Shown: positions 1 through 7,099 of the stretch, in pieces
Position numbering within the stretch: position 1 is the stretch's first letter
How the letters are laid out: each line of letters starts with the position of its first letter
Position numbers and translations under genes: made by a program
Assembly: GCA_024277475.1 (NCBI GenBank)
Contig: JAJRVC010000348.1
Coordinates: forward strand, 1-8,656
Direction of reading: 5' to 3'
Length of the DNA stretch: 8,656 nucleotides
Source of the DNA: Deltaproteobacteria bacterium
Lineage (GTDB): Bacteria; Desulfobacterota; Desulfobacteria; Desulfobacterales; JAFDCJ01
Notes under the pieces: generated by a model
Told to the model about the DNA's origin: nothing
Databases searched by the model: none
What the model saw: only the letters and a program-made list of their open reading frames with translations

Positions 1-1
1 C

Positions 2-595
2 AGAACCTGGCCCCGCAAACACTGCACCGGCCCCGAGTTTTATCCCTACACCGATGAGTTGGACATCCCACCGGTTCAGATGGGTATGGGTACCGGTGGA
101 CTCTGTTCAGACTGGACGCCGACAATAGAAGGATATGATATCGAGGAGGTCGAAAACCACCATCAGCATGCATACCGTCTGATTTATAAGGTACGCAACC
201 ATCAGGATCTCTTCAACCATCACTACGAAAAAAAGTATATGGATGACGACCCCGACCTGGTGGTGGTTTCTTTCGGCACGCCGTCCCGGGTGGTCAACAC
301 TGCCGTAGAAAAAGCGCGTTCCCAGGGGCTGAAGGTTGGCGCCCTACGGTTGATCACTTTATGGCCTTTTCCGGATGAGCATTTCACCAAAAACACCAAA
401 TACCTCAGTGTGGAGTTGAATTGGGACGGCCAGTTGGTAAGAGAAATTCAGCGAGCCACCCCAAAAGATTCCGATGTCCACTTTATGGGTACCTGTGGTG
501 ACCTGCCCACAATATCAGACCTGATCGAGACATTTGAAAAGGTCATAGACGACCAGCCTCTGGAACGTAAAGGCTGGGTGCTGGAGGCTTGGTAA
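2..595 (+). CDS. korA: 2-oxoacid:ferredoxin oxidoreductase, alpha subunit (C-terminal part, 5' end outside window)
   Basis: The reading frame is open from base 2 and the true start lies to the left, so only the last 197 residues are visible. The part from about position 250 onward reads as the C-terminal transketolase-like domain of KorA/VorB-type alpha subunits: VVVSFGTPSRVV, then LRLITLWPFPDE and VELNWDGQLVREI, which match the family's 'FGS..R', 'PFP' and 'E.N..GQ' blocks. In this enzyme family the alpha subunit helps bind thiamine diphosphate and the CoA side of the reaction 2-oxoacid + CoA + oxidised ferredoxin = acyl-CoA + CO2 + reduced ferredoxin, in the cytoplasm. The stop codon lies one base before the beta-subunit start, so the two are cotranscribed. 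The segment GTGGLCSDWTPTIEGYD stands where relatives usually have 'TG..HDE.G', so this member is somewhat divergent. The TTG at 59 is only an internal codon, not a start. Family call is sure; the substrate is not. Confidence 0.85.
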   Translation, partial: RTWPRKHCTGPEFYPYTDELDIPPVQMGMGTGGLCSDWTPTIEGYDIEEVENHHQHAYRLIYKVRNHQDLFNHHYEKKYMDDDPDLVVVSFGTPSRVVNTAVEKARSQGLKVGALRLITLWPFPDEHFTKNTKYLSVELNWDGQLVREIQRATPKDSDVHFMGTCGDLPTISDLIETFEKVIDDQPLERKGWVLEAW

Positions 596-596
596 T

Positions 597-1445
597 ATGG
601 CATTTCAATCGAGCGTTATTTCAGAAAAATATTTACGTTCCCGTAAGATTCCCTCTACCGCCTGCAGCGGCTGCGGCCTTGGCCAGAATCACAAATTAGT
701 GATTCAGGCCATTGACGAATTGGGCCTGGAGGTTAACGACATCGTATGGGGTACGTCTATCGGGTGTGCCGGACGTCAGACGTTTGCCACCTGGAAAGGT
801 GACGGCTTTGCAGGCACCCACGGAAGGGCTTACGCTATAGCCCGTGGGTTGAGAATCGCCATGCCGCTGGATAAAAAAATCTTGTTGACCGTTGGCGACG
901 GCGACGCCTTCGGAATCGGCTTGATGCATCTGATTCATGCCGCCCGTTGCAACACGGATATGACCGTGATTGTGAACGACAACTTGGGATACCAATCCAC
1001 CGGCGGTCAATTCGGTTATACCACACCCCAGGGCGCCAAGACGGATTCCAGTCCTTACGGTATGTTTGAGCATAACTTGATGAGCGACGGCATGGACGTG
1101 ATGCACATCCTCAAAGGGGCCGGTGCCACCTTTCTGGCCCGGCATGTGGCTATGGACGGGAGGCGGGCCGTAGAGAGTATCAAAAAGGCCATAGAAAACC
1201 CGGGCTTCTCCCTGGTTCACATGCCCTACCCCTGCCCCACCAACTTCGGGGCGCGGGAACTGGGTTCCCGGGTTCCGGTGAACGCGCTGCGCTACATTAT
1301 GGAACGTACGGCTCCCATGGGCCAGGAAAATGAAAATACGGTATGGGCCACCGGAATCTGGCACGATGCCTCCGGATCCCGGCCCGAATTTGCCGAACAC
1401 ATTTGGGCTTCGGTAAATAAGATAAGAAAAACGGGGGAACTATGA
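597..1445 (+). CDS. korB: 2-oxoacid:ferredoxin oxidoreductase, beta subunit (thiamine diphosphate binding)
   Basis: The 282-residue length is normal for KorB/VorA-type beta subunits. This subunit carries the thiamine diphosphate and an iron-sulfur cluster that passes electrons from the 2-oxoacid to ferredoxin. Visible motifs: CSGCG with C23 and C26, IGCAGR with C57, and YPCPTNFG with C213, together a likely four-cysteine [4Fe-4S] ligand set; HGRAYAIARGLR at 75-86; and the diphosphate/magnesium motif GDGDAFGIG from G100 to VNDN at 126-129. After it come YQSTGGQ (132-138) and TTPQGAKTDSSPYG (142-155), matching the 'YGMTGGQ...TTP.GAKT..SPYG' block of 2-oxoglutarate and 2-oxoisovalerate enzymes, with Gln-Ser in place of Gly-Met. 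The start follows the alpha-subunit stop by one base, and the end overlaps the gamma-subunit start in ATGA. Which 2-oxoacid is used cannot be told; pyruvate, 2-oxoglutarate and branched-chain acids are all possible. A 234-codon antisense frame over this gene looks like a shadow. Confidence 0.92.
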   Translation: MAFQSSVISEKYLRSRKIPSTACSGCGLGQNHKLVIQAIDELGLEVNDIVWGTSIGCAGRQTFATWKGDGFAGTHGRAYAIARGLRIAMPLDKKILLTVGDGDAFGIGLMHLIHAARCNTDMTVIVNDNLGYQSTGGQFGYTTPQGAKTDSSPYGMFEHNLMSDGMDVMHILKGAGATFLARHVAMDGRRAVESIKKAIENPGFSLVHMPYPCPTNFGARELGSRVPVNALRYIMERTAPMGQENENTVWATGIWHDASGSRPEFAEHIWASVNKIRKTGEL

Positions 1446-1996
1446 AAGATCGAGTAGAAATAGTGGCCAGCGGATTTGGCGGCCAGGGGGTGGTACGGTT
1501 AGGCCAGGTCATAGGAGAAGCCGCAGTTAAGGAGGGGCTTCGCGTAACGATGCTCAAAAGCCACGGCACGGAGATGCGCGGGGGCTACGTTCGCAGCCAG
1601 GTGGTGGTTTCAAAAAAAGCGATCGACAGCCCCATGTGCGAAAATCCGGACATTTTCATCGCGCTTTCCCTGTCCGCTTATAAACGGTTTAAGGATACGG
1701 TGCCGGCCGACGGGCTGATTCTGTTCGACCCCGCATTTGTGGACACTATAGATGACAGCTTGTCATGCAAACACAAGAGGTTGCCGGCCAAGCAACTGGC
1801 CATTGACAACTTCGGCAAGGTCATTTTCAGCAACACCGTGGCCCTCGGCGCCATGGCTCGGCTTCTGAACGGCGACATAAAGCGGGAAACCGTCCTGGCG
1901 AGCATCTTAGAAATCATACCTAAATTTCACACGGAGAATAAAAAGGCCTTCCAGGTCGGCTATGACTACATGAACGAAACGGAGACATCGAAATAA
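1442..1996 (+). CDS. korC: 2-oxoacid:ferredoxin oxidoreductase, gamma subunit
   Basis: The 184 residues form a single pyruvate/ketoisovalerate oxidoreductase gamma domain, the usual length. Diagnostic sequences are ASGFGGQGVVRLG (residues 9-21), the glycine-rich start of the domain, and SHGTEMRGGYVRSQVVVS (40-57), corresponding to the family's 'YGPEMRGG....V..S' block; relatives usually have Tyr-Gly-Pro or Ser-Tyr-Gly where this one has His-Gly-Thr. The gamma subunit packs on the catalytic alpha-beta pair and completes the CoA-binding site. The ATG overlaps the beta stop (ATGA, 1442-1445), with GGGGGA just upstream, so translation is probably coupled. No separate ferredoxin-like delta subunit follows; if there is one, it lies left of the window. 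After the stop come 102 bases before the next gene. Confidence 0.92.
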   Translation: MKDRVEIVASGFGGQGVVRLGQVIGEAAVKEGLRVTMLKSHGTEMRGGYVRSQVVVSKKAIDSPMCENPDIFIALSLSAYKRFKDTVPADGLILFDPAFVDTIDDSLSCKHKRLPAKQLAIDNFGKVIFSNTVALGAMARLLNGDIKRETVLASILEIIPKFHTENKKAFQVGYDYMNETETSK

Positions 1997-2035
1997 GGCT
2001 TCACTACGCCCGATAATGTCCAAAAAAAAGAGCTG

Positions 2036-2066
2036 TTTTCATAGTAAATTATGAGGTCTGTATACT
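2036..2066 (+). promoter_or_regulatory. possible sigma-70-like promoter before the acyl-CoA ligase
   Basis: A TATACT hexamer at 2061-2066 matches the -10 consensus in five of six bases. The best partner upstream is TTTTCA at 2036-2041, four of six, but with a 19-base spacer, longer than ideal. Transcription would start near 2073, leaving room for the ribosome binding site at 2083-2089. No terminator hairpin was seen after the gamma subunit, so read-through from the upstream operon is equally possible. Weak call. Confidence 0.22.
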
Positions 2067-2082
2067 CAAAATCCACAGCAAA

Positions 2083-2089
2083 GGGGGAG
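2083..2089 (+). promoter_or_regulatory. ribosome binding site that sets the ligase start at 2099
   Basis: GGGGGAG lies 9 bases before the ATG at 2099. The in-frame ATG at 2051 has no purine-rich sequence in front of it, and the 16 residues it would add do not resemble the start of an adenylate-forming enzyme. The start at 2099 is therefore preferred. Confidence 0.7.
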
Positions 2090-2098
2090 TGCTATAAG

Positions 2099-3664
2099 AT
2101 GCGAACCATCAGGCATTGGGTCGACAAACAGGCACGGGAACAACCGACCAAGAACTATATAATAGCACCGGAGCCGAACCTGACGATGACCTATGCCCAA
2201 CTTAAACAGGATTGCATCGATCTTGGCAAAAGGCTTTTGAGGAGGGGGATCACAAAAGGAGACAAGGTCAGTTTTATGATGGGCAACGGGTACCAGACCA
2301 CCAGATTACTTTTAGGGGTCATGTATTCCGGCATGGTTATTGCGCCGCTCAACCTGAAGGCACAGCCCTCCCAATTGTCCTACGTGCTCGATCACTCCGA
2401 CACCAGCCTTGTTTTCGTTACCGAATATCAACGGGAACGCCTGCAAGAAGCATTACAAAGGGTCGACCACGACATTGAAGTCATGATCATCGACAAAGAC
2501 GCGCGGGAAATATTCCCGTCGGATGACCTGTCCGATTTCGAATTGCCGGCGGTAAGCGAAGATGATCCGGCTCTTCTGCTTTACACTTCCGGCACCACGG
2601 GTGTCCCCAAAGGCTGTATCCTGACCCACAAGAATATGGTCGCCGGAGGTGAGTATGTAACCATGGCCCATGATCTCAGACCCGAGGATATCGCCCTGAT
2701 ATCGCTTCCGGTTTACCACATCAATGCCGAGGTGGTGTCTGTCATGGGAACTCTGGTGAGCGGGTCGTGCGCGATTATGCCCCATACTTTCTATGCATCC
2801 GAATTCTGGCCGCTCATATCGAAGTATCGCTGTACCTGGTTCTCGGTGGTACCGACTATTATCTCTTATCTGGCGAGCGGAACCGAGATAGAAGGCAAAG
2901 GATACCATCTTGACCAAATCCGCTTTGGCCGATCAGCCTCCTCAGCACTTCCGCCATCACTACACAAGGAATTTGAGAAGAAATTCGGCATCTCCATTAT
3001 CGAAACCATGGGACTCACCGAATGTGCAGCTCCGGTATTCTCTAATCCCCTGGACCCCACCCGGCGCAAATACGGCTCTCCGGGGCCTGCTGTAGGCAAT
3101 CAGGCCAAAATTATTGATACGAAAGGTCATGAATGTCCGCCTGAAACGATCGGAGAGATCCTGATCAAGGGCGACAATGTGATGAAAGAATATTACAAAG
3201 CCCCGGATATCACCGCCCAGGCCCTGGATCCGGACGGATGGTTTCACACCGGCGACTTGGGCTACATGGACGAAGACAGCTTTGTTTTCGTCACAGGCCG
3301 CTTGAAGGAACTTATCATTAAAGGCGGCGAAAACATTGCACCCCGGGAGATTGATGAAGCTGTTTACTGCTACGATGCCGTCCTCGATGCTGCTGCAGTC
3401 GGTATCCCGGATGAACACTATGGCGAAGAGATAATGGTTTGTTGCACTATTAAACCCGGACATACCTGCACAGAGGAGGAATTGCGCGAGCACTGCCGGA
3501 GGACACTGGGCAAATATAAAACTCCGAAAGTCATCAAGGTGCTCGATGAACTGCCCAAAGGACCCTCGGGAAAGATCCAGCGACTCAAGCTACCTGAAAT
3601 TGTCGAGGCGTTGATCATCAAAAACGGGAAAAACATTCCGGGAAGATCCAGCGACAAAAACTAA
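2099..3664 (+). CDS. AMP-forming acyl-CoA ligase (class I adenylate-forming family, CaiC-like)
   Basis: Counting from the ATG at 2099 the protein has 521 residues, typical for a one-domain-pair acyl-CoA synthetase in the cytoplasm. The reaction is carboxylic acid + ATP + CoA = acyl-CoA + AMP + diphosphate. All core motifs are present: the phosphate loop YTSGTTGVPKG at 162-172, GLTE at 305-308, GWFHTGDLGY at 380-389, GRLKELIIKGGENI at 400-413 at the hinge to the small C-terminal domain, and PKGPSGK at 486-492 ending in the catalytic lysine K492. The stretch LPVYHINAEV and the later SEFWPLISKY resemble the crotonobetaine/carnitine-CoA ligase group more than classical long-chain ligases. The acid cannot be named. 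Its place between an oxidoreductase operon and a tricarboxylate-type uptake system suggests it activates the imported acid. The gap of 71 bases to the permease gene has no terminator, so the ligase and transporter are likely cotranscribed. Confidence 0.9.
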   Translation: MRTIRHWVDKQAREQPTKNYIIAPEPNLTMTYAQLKQDCIDLGKRLLRRGITKGDKVSFMMGNGYQTTRLLLGVMYSGMVIAPLNLKAQPSQLSYVLDHSDTSLVFVTEYQRERLQEALQRVDHDIEVMIIDKDAREIFPSDDLSDFELPAVSEDDPALLLYTSGTTGVPKGCILTHKNMVAGGEYVTMAHDLRPEDIALISLPVYHINAEVVSVMGTLVSGSCAIMPHTFYASEFWPLISKYRCTWFSVVPTIISYLASGTEIEGKGYHLDQIRFGRSASSALPPSLHKEFEKKFGISIIETMGLTECAAPVFSNPLDPTRRKYGSPGPAVGNQAKIIDTKGHECPPETIGEILIKGDNVMKEYYKAPDITAQALDPDGWFHTGDLGYMDEDSFVFVTGRLKELIIKGGENIAPREIDEAVYCYDAVLDAAAVGIPDEHYGEEIMVCCTIKPGHTCTEEELREHCRRTLGKYKTPKVIKVLDELPKGPSGKIQRLKLPEIVEALIIKNGKNIPGRSSDKN

Positions 3665-3735
3665 GAAAAATCGGGGAGGACGACCTTCTTTAACTATAAG
3701 CCGAATATCTGACTTTCAGGAGAGGAAGCAAAGCA

Positions 3736-5250
3736 ATGCTGGAGTTTTTACATTACTTTCCTCTGGCTCTGACTCCAATGAATTTGATGGTGGTAAGCCT
3801 TGGTGTAATCGGCGGCCTGCTATTGGGAGCTACTCCGGGTTTGAGCCCTACAATGGCTGTGGCTCTGCTGGTACCTTTCACATTCCACATGGCGCCAACC
3901 ACCGGCCTTATTCTTCTGGGAGCGGTTTACACGGCTACGGTGGCCGGAGGAGCGATTTCTGCAATTCTGATCAACATCCCCGGCGCTCCCGCCAATATCG
4001 CCACCTTGCTGGACGGCCATCCCATGGCCCGTCAGGGACACTCCCAGAAAGCTCTCTATTTCTGTTTTATTTCCTCTCTGATCGGCGGCCTATTCGGGAT
4101 GCTGTTGATTATACTCTTCACCCCGCCCCTCGCATCCATAGCCTTGAAGTTTGGGCCATCAGAGATGTTTTGGATCGCCATCTTCGGAATCACCGTCATG
4201 GCGGGGCTTGCCTCGGGTTCCATCTTCAAAGGACTCATCGGCGGTCTATTCGGCCTTCTCATTTCGACCATAGGTTACAGCCCGATGCTCGGCACTCCAC
4301 GGTTTGTTTTCCATGACGTGCTGATCGGCGGCGTGGCGATCGTACCCGCGTTAATCGGCCTGTTTGCCATTCCACAGGTCTTTTCTCTAATGGAGGACAT
4401 CGGCAAAGCCTCAGAAGCCGACAGGGTTGTATTCAAGCCGGAGAAAGGCATTCTGCTCAAGACAATTGTCGAAAACCTTAAAATGGTGAAAGCACTGGGA
4501 ATCGGATCCGTGGTGGGCTCTATTATCGGTGTGATCCCGGGAGCCGGCGGTCAGGTTAGCGGGCTGATTGCCTACGATCAGGTCAAAAAATTTTCCGGCC
4601 ATCCTGAAAAATTCGGCAGTGGTAACCCTGAAGGAGTCGTTGCTGCAGAATCTGCCAACAACGCCATGGTCGGTCCATCACTCATCCCCCTTTTGACGTT
4701 GAGCGTGCCGGGTTCGCCCACTGCTGCGGTACTATTGGGCGGATTACTTATCCACGGTCTGTTCCCGGGGCCCGATCTTTTCCGTACACATGCAGAGGTG
4801 ACCTATACTTTTATAGCGAGTCTGGTCCTGGCCCAGGTCTTCATGTGTGTGTTTGGGATACTGCTCTCACGCTATTCGTACAGCGTCATGCGGGTACCCA
4901 ATCTTCAAATGATAGCGGCCGTGACCATTCTGGCAGTTTTCGGCACCTATAGTGTTCAGAACAGCTTTGATGACGTAATCGTTATGTTCGCTCTTGGAAC
5001 GTTGATGTACATGGGTCGTCGCTACGGTTTCTCGGCCGCTCCAGTGGTGCTGGGCATCATTCTGGGCCCCATCTGCGAGGATAACTACCTGAAAGGAAAA
5101 TTGATTGCCGACACTGATGTGGGCGTTTTTCAGTACTTTTTTACTGGATCGCTGAACGTAACTATTATTTTGCTTTGCATTGCCTCAATCACTTACAGTA
5201 TATTCAGCGAAATCAGGATGTATCAAAGGGCTAAGGAAAATGGGGGATAA
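3736..5250 (+). CDS. tctA: tripartite tricarboxylate (TTT) transporter, large permease subunit TctA
   Basis: This 504-residue, very hydrophobic protein has the full TctA (formerly DUF112) length and its conserved glycine/proline loops. In order these are GATPGLSP at 31-38, NIPGAPANIATLLDGHPMA from N80, GVIPGAGGQVSG from G265, NPEGVVAAESANNA at 297-310 and SVPGSPTAAVLLGG from S323. The two 'PG' loops in the first and second halves look like the family's internal repeat. About ten to twelve membrane segments are expected from the hydrophobic runs. TctA forms the cation-coupled channel in the inner membrane and receives substrate from the binding protein TctC. The start is supported by overlapping AGGAG and AGGA sequences at 3718-3726. 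tctB starts 5 bases after the stop. The family carries citrate and many other carboxylates, so the substrate is open. Confidence 0.95.
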   Translation: MLEFLHYFPLALTPMNLMVVSLGVIGGLLLGATPGLSPTMAVALLVPFTFHMAPTTGLILLGAVYTATVAGGAISAILINIPGAPANIATLLDGHPMARQGHSQKALYFCFISSLIGGLFGMLLIILFTPPLASIALKFGPSEMFWIAIFGITVMAGLASGSIFKGLIGGLFGLLISTIGYSPMLGTPRFVFHDVLIGGVAIVPALIGLFAIPQVFSLMEDIGKASEADRVVFKPEKGILLKTIVENLKMVKALGIGSVVGSIIGVIPGAGGQVSGLIAYDQVKKFSGHPEKFGSGNPEGVVAAESANNAMVGPSLIPLLTLSVPGSPTAAVLLGGLLIHGLFPGPDLFRTHAEVTYTFIASLVLAQVFMCVFGILLSRYSYSVMRVPNLQMIAAVTILAVFGTYSVQNSFDDVIVMFALGTLMYMGRRYGFSAAPVVLGIILGPICEDNYLKGKLIADTDVGVFQYFFTGSLNVTIILLCIASITYSIFSEIRMYQRAKENGG

Positions 5251-5255
5251 TCAAA

Positions 5256-5702
5256 ATGAAGAAGGAAATCATCGTGGCCGTTGTCTGTCTGGTCGGCTCG
5301 GTTGTCCTTTATTCCATCCTGGGACATATAGAAGAGGCAAGGGCCGCCAACTTTCCCAGGGTAATTATCATCATCATGGGCATCCTCTCGGCCCTTCTTC
5401 TGGCCCAGAGTGTGTTCATCGGCAAAACGCGGAAAACCAACAACCGTGAGCATTACCCGTGGATGAGATTTTTCTTGCTGTTTGCCATTATTGTTGTGTA
5501 CTTTGCGGTTATGGAAGTGATCGGATTCTATCTTTCGGCTTTCCTTTTCTTCGTCTGCATCTGCTTAATCTTGGGACGAGCGGATCTGACTGTCAGGAGG
5601 GTGGCATTTTGGGTAGGAGGTTCGGCCTTGTTCACTGCGGTGCTCTTCGTACTCTTTAAAGTTCTGCTTGAGGTTCAAACCCCCAGAGGTGTATGTATCT
5701 GA
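5256..5702 (+). CDS. tctB: tripartite tricarboxylate transporter, small membrane subunit TctB
   Basis: The protein has 148 residues, normal for TctB. Hydrophobic segments lie at about 4-22, 36-55, 71-106 (long enough for two helices, broken at E87 and G90) and 117-136. The FPR at 33-35 just before the second segment is typical of TctB. TctB proteins are poorly conserved, and the call rests on this topology and on the position between tctA and tctC. The GGGGGA ribosome binding site at 5242-5247 overlaps the end of tctA, so the two are probably translationally coupled. TctB is needed for transport, but its exact job is not settled in the family. Confidence 0.88.
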   Translation: MKKEIIVAVVCLVGSVVLYSILGHIEEARAANFPRVIIIIMGILSALLLAQSVFIGKTRKTNNREHYPWMRFFLLFAIIVVYFAVMEVIGFYLSAFLFFVCICLILGRADLTVRRVAFWVGGSALFTAVLFVLFKVLLEVQTPRGVCI

Positions 5703-5739
5703 TATAGGGAGAAAAGAGCAGGGGTCTCTGGAATTGTGA

Positions 5740-5805
5740 ATGAGTGAAAGAATATTCGTGGCTGTCGGAGTAACCGGCGTTTTGGGATTATTTAATTTTT
5801 CATGA
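5740..5805 (+). CDS. possible 21-residue hydrophobic leader peptide before tctC
   Basis: In the 117-base gap between tctB and tctC, an ATG at 5740 opens a frame reading MSERIFVAVGV and then TGVLGLFNFS, with the stop at 5803-5805. The middle is hydrophobic, like a single short membrane helix. The stop overlaps the ATG at 5802 in ATGA and the frame runs into the tctC ribosome binding site, so its translation could influence tctC. The upstream binding sequence is poor (GGAA about 8 bases before). It is not in the tctB frame. It may be chance. Confidence 0.2.
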   Translation: MSERIFVAVGVTGVLGLFNFS

Positions 5806-5813
5806 AAGGAGGG
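5805..5813 (+). promoter_or_regulatory. strong ribosome binding site that sets the tctC start at 5820
   Basis: AAAGGAGGG is close to a perfect anti-16S match and ends 6 bases before the ATG at 5820. The in-frame ATG at 5802 would place this sequence inside the coding region, so 5820 is preferred. Such a strong site fits a binding protein that is needed in excess over its membrane partners. Confidence 0.75.
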
Positions 5814-5819
5814 TGTCGT

Positions 5820-6800
5820 ATGTCTAAATCAAAGTTGTTTGGCTGGTGGGCATTGGTACTGGCGGCAGGTATGGTATTCGCAGTAGAACCCTTTGCACAG
5901 GCTGAGGACTTCCCGAACAAACCCGTCAGTATGATTGTGGCCTATTCGCCTGGAGGCGCAACTGACTTCCAAGCCCGTATCGTAACAATGCTGGCTCAAA
6001 AAACCGACCTGTTGGGGCAACCTATCGTCATCATCAACAAACCGGGGGCCGGGGGACAGGTCGGCTGGAACTGGTTCGTAACCAAAGGGACCAGGGATGG
6101 TTATACCTTGGCAGCCTATAATGTACCCCATTTCATTGCCCAATCTATTGTCTTCAAAACAAAGTATAACATTAATGAGTTCGAACCTGTTGCTAACTGG
6201 GGAGCCGACCCCGCGGTCTTGATCGTCGGAAAAGACAGCCCTTTCAACACCTTGGACGATTTGCTGAAATATGCCAAAGAAAATCCCGGCAAAGTCACTG
6301 TCTCTGGTGCGGGTTTGTATGTGGGTCACCACATCGCTTTTCTCCAATTCACCAAGGCCAGCGGTGTCAAAATGACCTATGTCCCTGAAAAAGGCGGAGT
6401 CCCTGCCATGCAGTCGGTCATCGCCGGCAAGGTCAAGGCCGGTTTCAATAACCTGTCGGATGCTTTCCGCAATCAAGATCGGCTGAAGATTCTGGGAATC
6501 GCTGATTTGCAGCGCCACGATTTCCTTCCCGATGTAAAGACATTTAAGGAAATGGGTCTTGACATCGATGATTCCAGTGTCAACTTCCGTGGTGTGGTTC
6601 TGCCCAAAGGCACTTCTCCGGAGATTATCGCGAAATATTCGGAAATATTCCCAAAGATGTTTAGTGCCAAAAAAACCCAAAAAAAGATGAAAACTACCGG
6701 CAGCCCTGTGCGGGTATTGACCCGTGAAGAAGTAATCAAGATGTTCAGGGAACGTGAAAAATACCTGAAAAAACTGCTTGCCGAGTTGAAAAAGAAATAG
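5820..6800 (+). CDS. tctC: tripartite tricarboxylate transporter, periplasmic substrate-binding protein TctC
   Basis: From the ATG at 5820 the protein has 326 residues, standard for the TctC/Bug family. It opens with a clear Sec signal peptide: lysines at 3 and 5, a hydrophobic stretch from L6 to V22, and a likely signal peptidase I site after AQA at 26-28, so the mature protein begins EDFPNKPV. No lipobox cysteine is seen. Family motifs are VAYSPGGATD at 40-49, whose GG.TD loop with D49 lines the ligand pocket in solved relatives, and NKPGAGGQVG from N73. The end (KGTSPEIIAKYSEIF, then a lysine-rich tail) also fits the family. It should capture a carboxylate in the periplasm and hand it to TctA/TctB. 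Bug proteins bind many ligands, so the substrate is not assigned. A hairpin follows 10 bases after the stop. Confidence 0.95.
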   Translation: MSKSKLFGWWALVLAAGMVFAVEPFAQAEDFPNKPVSMIVAYSPGGATDFQARIVTMLAQKTDLLGQPIVIINKPGAGGQVGWNWFVTKGTRDGYTLAAYNVPHFIAQSIVFKTKYNINEFEPVANWGADPAVLIVGKDSPFNTLDDLLKYAKENPGKVTVSGAGLYVGHHIAFLQFTKASGVKMTYVPEKGGVPAMQSVIAGKVKAGFNNLSDAFRNQDRLKILGIADLQRHDFLPDVKTFKEMGLDIDDSSVNFRGVVLPKGTSPEIIAKYSEIFPKMFSAKKTQKKMKTTGSPVRVLTREEVIKMFREREKYLKKLLAELKKK

Positions 6801-6809
6801 TGATTCCAG

Positions 6810-6838
6810 AGGGGCTGGTATAAACCAGCCCCTTCTAT
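6810..6838 (+). terminator. hairpin terminator after tctC
   Basis: GGGGCTGGT at 6811-6819 pairs perfectly with ACCAGCCCC at 6824-6832 around a four-base loop, and A6810-T6833 adds a tenth pair. The tail TTCTAT is only partly U-rich, so termination may be leaky or bidirectional. Its place 10 bases after the tctC stop supports the end of the ligase-transporter transcript. Confidence 0.72.
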
Positions 6839-7069
6839 GTCAGATTTTCTATCCGTATCAACCCCGCTCATCTCCAGTTTCTTGTTCACCGGTGGCGCGG
6901 GCTCCAACCTGAATGGAATGCTCAGGGTAAATCAATCCTTCTTCCACTGCTCATCTATAGATCGAACTGCTGAAAGCAACGCCCGGACGCAACGGCGCAG
7001 CGGTTGTTTGAACAACGAAATTCGGTCGGCCTGCTCAACAATCTTACCCATCTACAAAACAGCAACTTC
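6839..7069. other. 230-base intergenic stretch without a recognisable gene
   Basis: The + strand frame open from 6837 to 7073 has no ribosome binding site, starts inside the tail of the terminator, and translates to a serine-rich, unstructured-looking peptide unlike a protein domain. No tRNA or other RNA gene was recognised. One near-perfect inverted repeat, GTTGTT-TG-AACAAC at 7003-7016, could be a protein-binding site. Otherwise I see nothing in it. Confidence 0.5.
7003..7016. repeat. 14-base inverted repeat, possible operator
   Basis: GTTGTT and AACAAC are reverse complements with a two-base TG centre. The repeat lies 54 bases before the candidate -35 box of the thiolase promoter, a position suited to an activator or repressor. 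The loop is too short for a stable RNA hairpin, so a DNA site is the better guess. No known regulator consensus was recognised. Confidence 0.3.
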
Positions 7070-7099
7070 TTGACAAAGCAGGATCAATTCTCATAGGAT
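7070..7099 (+). promoter_or_regulatory. candidate sigma-70-like promoter of the thiolase gene
   Basis: TTGACA at 7070-7075 is a perfect -35 hexamer. With an 18-base spacer it is followed by TAGGAT at 7094-7099, which matches the -10 consensus in four of six bases. Transcription would start near 7106 and leave a leader of about 75 bases. A small palindrome AGTTA-T-TAACT lies in that leader at 7127-7137 and could be an operator. The terminator upstream makes a separate promoter here necessary. Confidence 0.45.

Noticed and set aside
696..1400. A 234-codon open frame antisense to the beta subunit, and a 233-codon frame antisense to the thiolase (7202-7903)
   Set aside because: Both mirror strongly conserved genes and have glycine/histidine-rich translations unlike real proteins.
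2018..2040. Terminator after the gamma subunit (A-run followed by AGCT and a T-run)
   Set aside because: The AAAAGAGCTGTTTT palindrome is short, A/T-only in its outer arms and interrupted by a G-G mismatch, so it would not form a stable hairpin.
5829..6680. A 283-codon open frame antisense to tctC
   Set aside because: It lies wholly inside a gene with clear family motifs, has no ribosome binding site, and its translation shows no recognisable domain. It is a by-product of codon use in the sense strand.
6837..7073. A 78-codon + strand frame between tctC and the thiolase
   Set aside because: It begins within the terminator tail without a ribosome binding site, and its composition is not protein-like. 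It also runs into the -35 box of the thiolase promoter.
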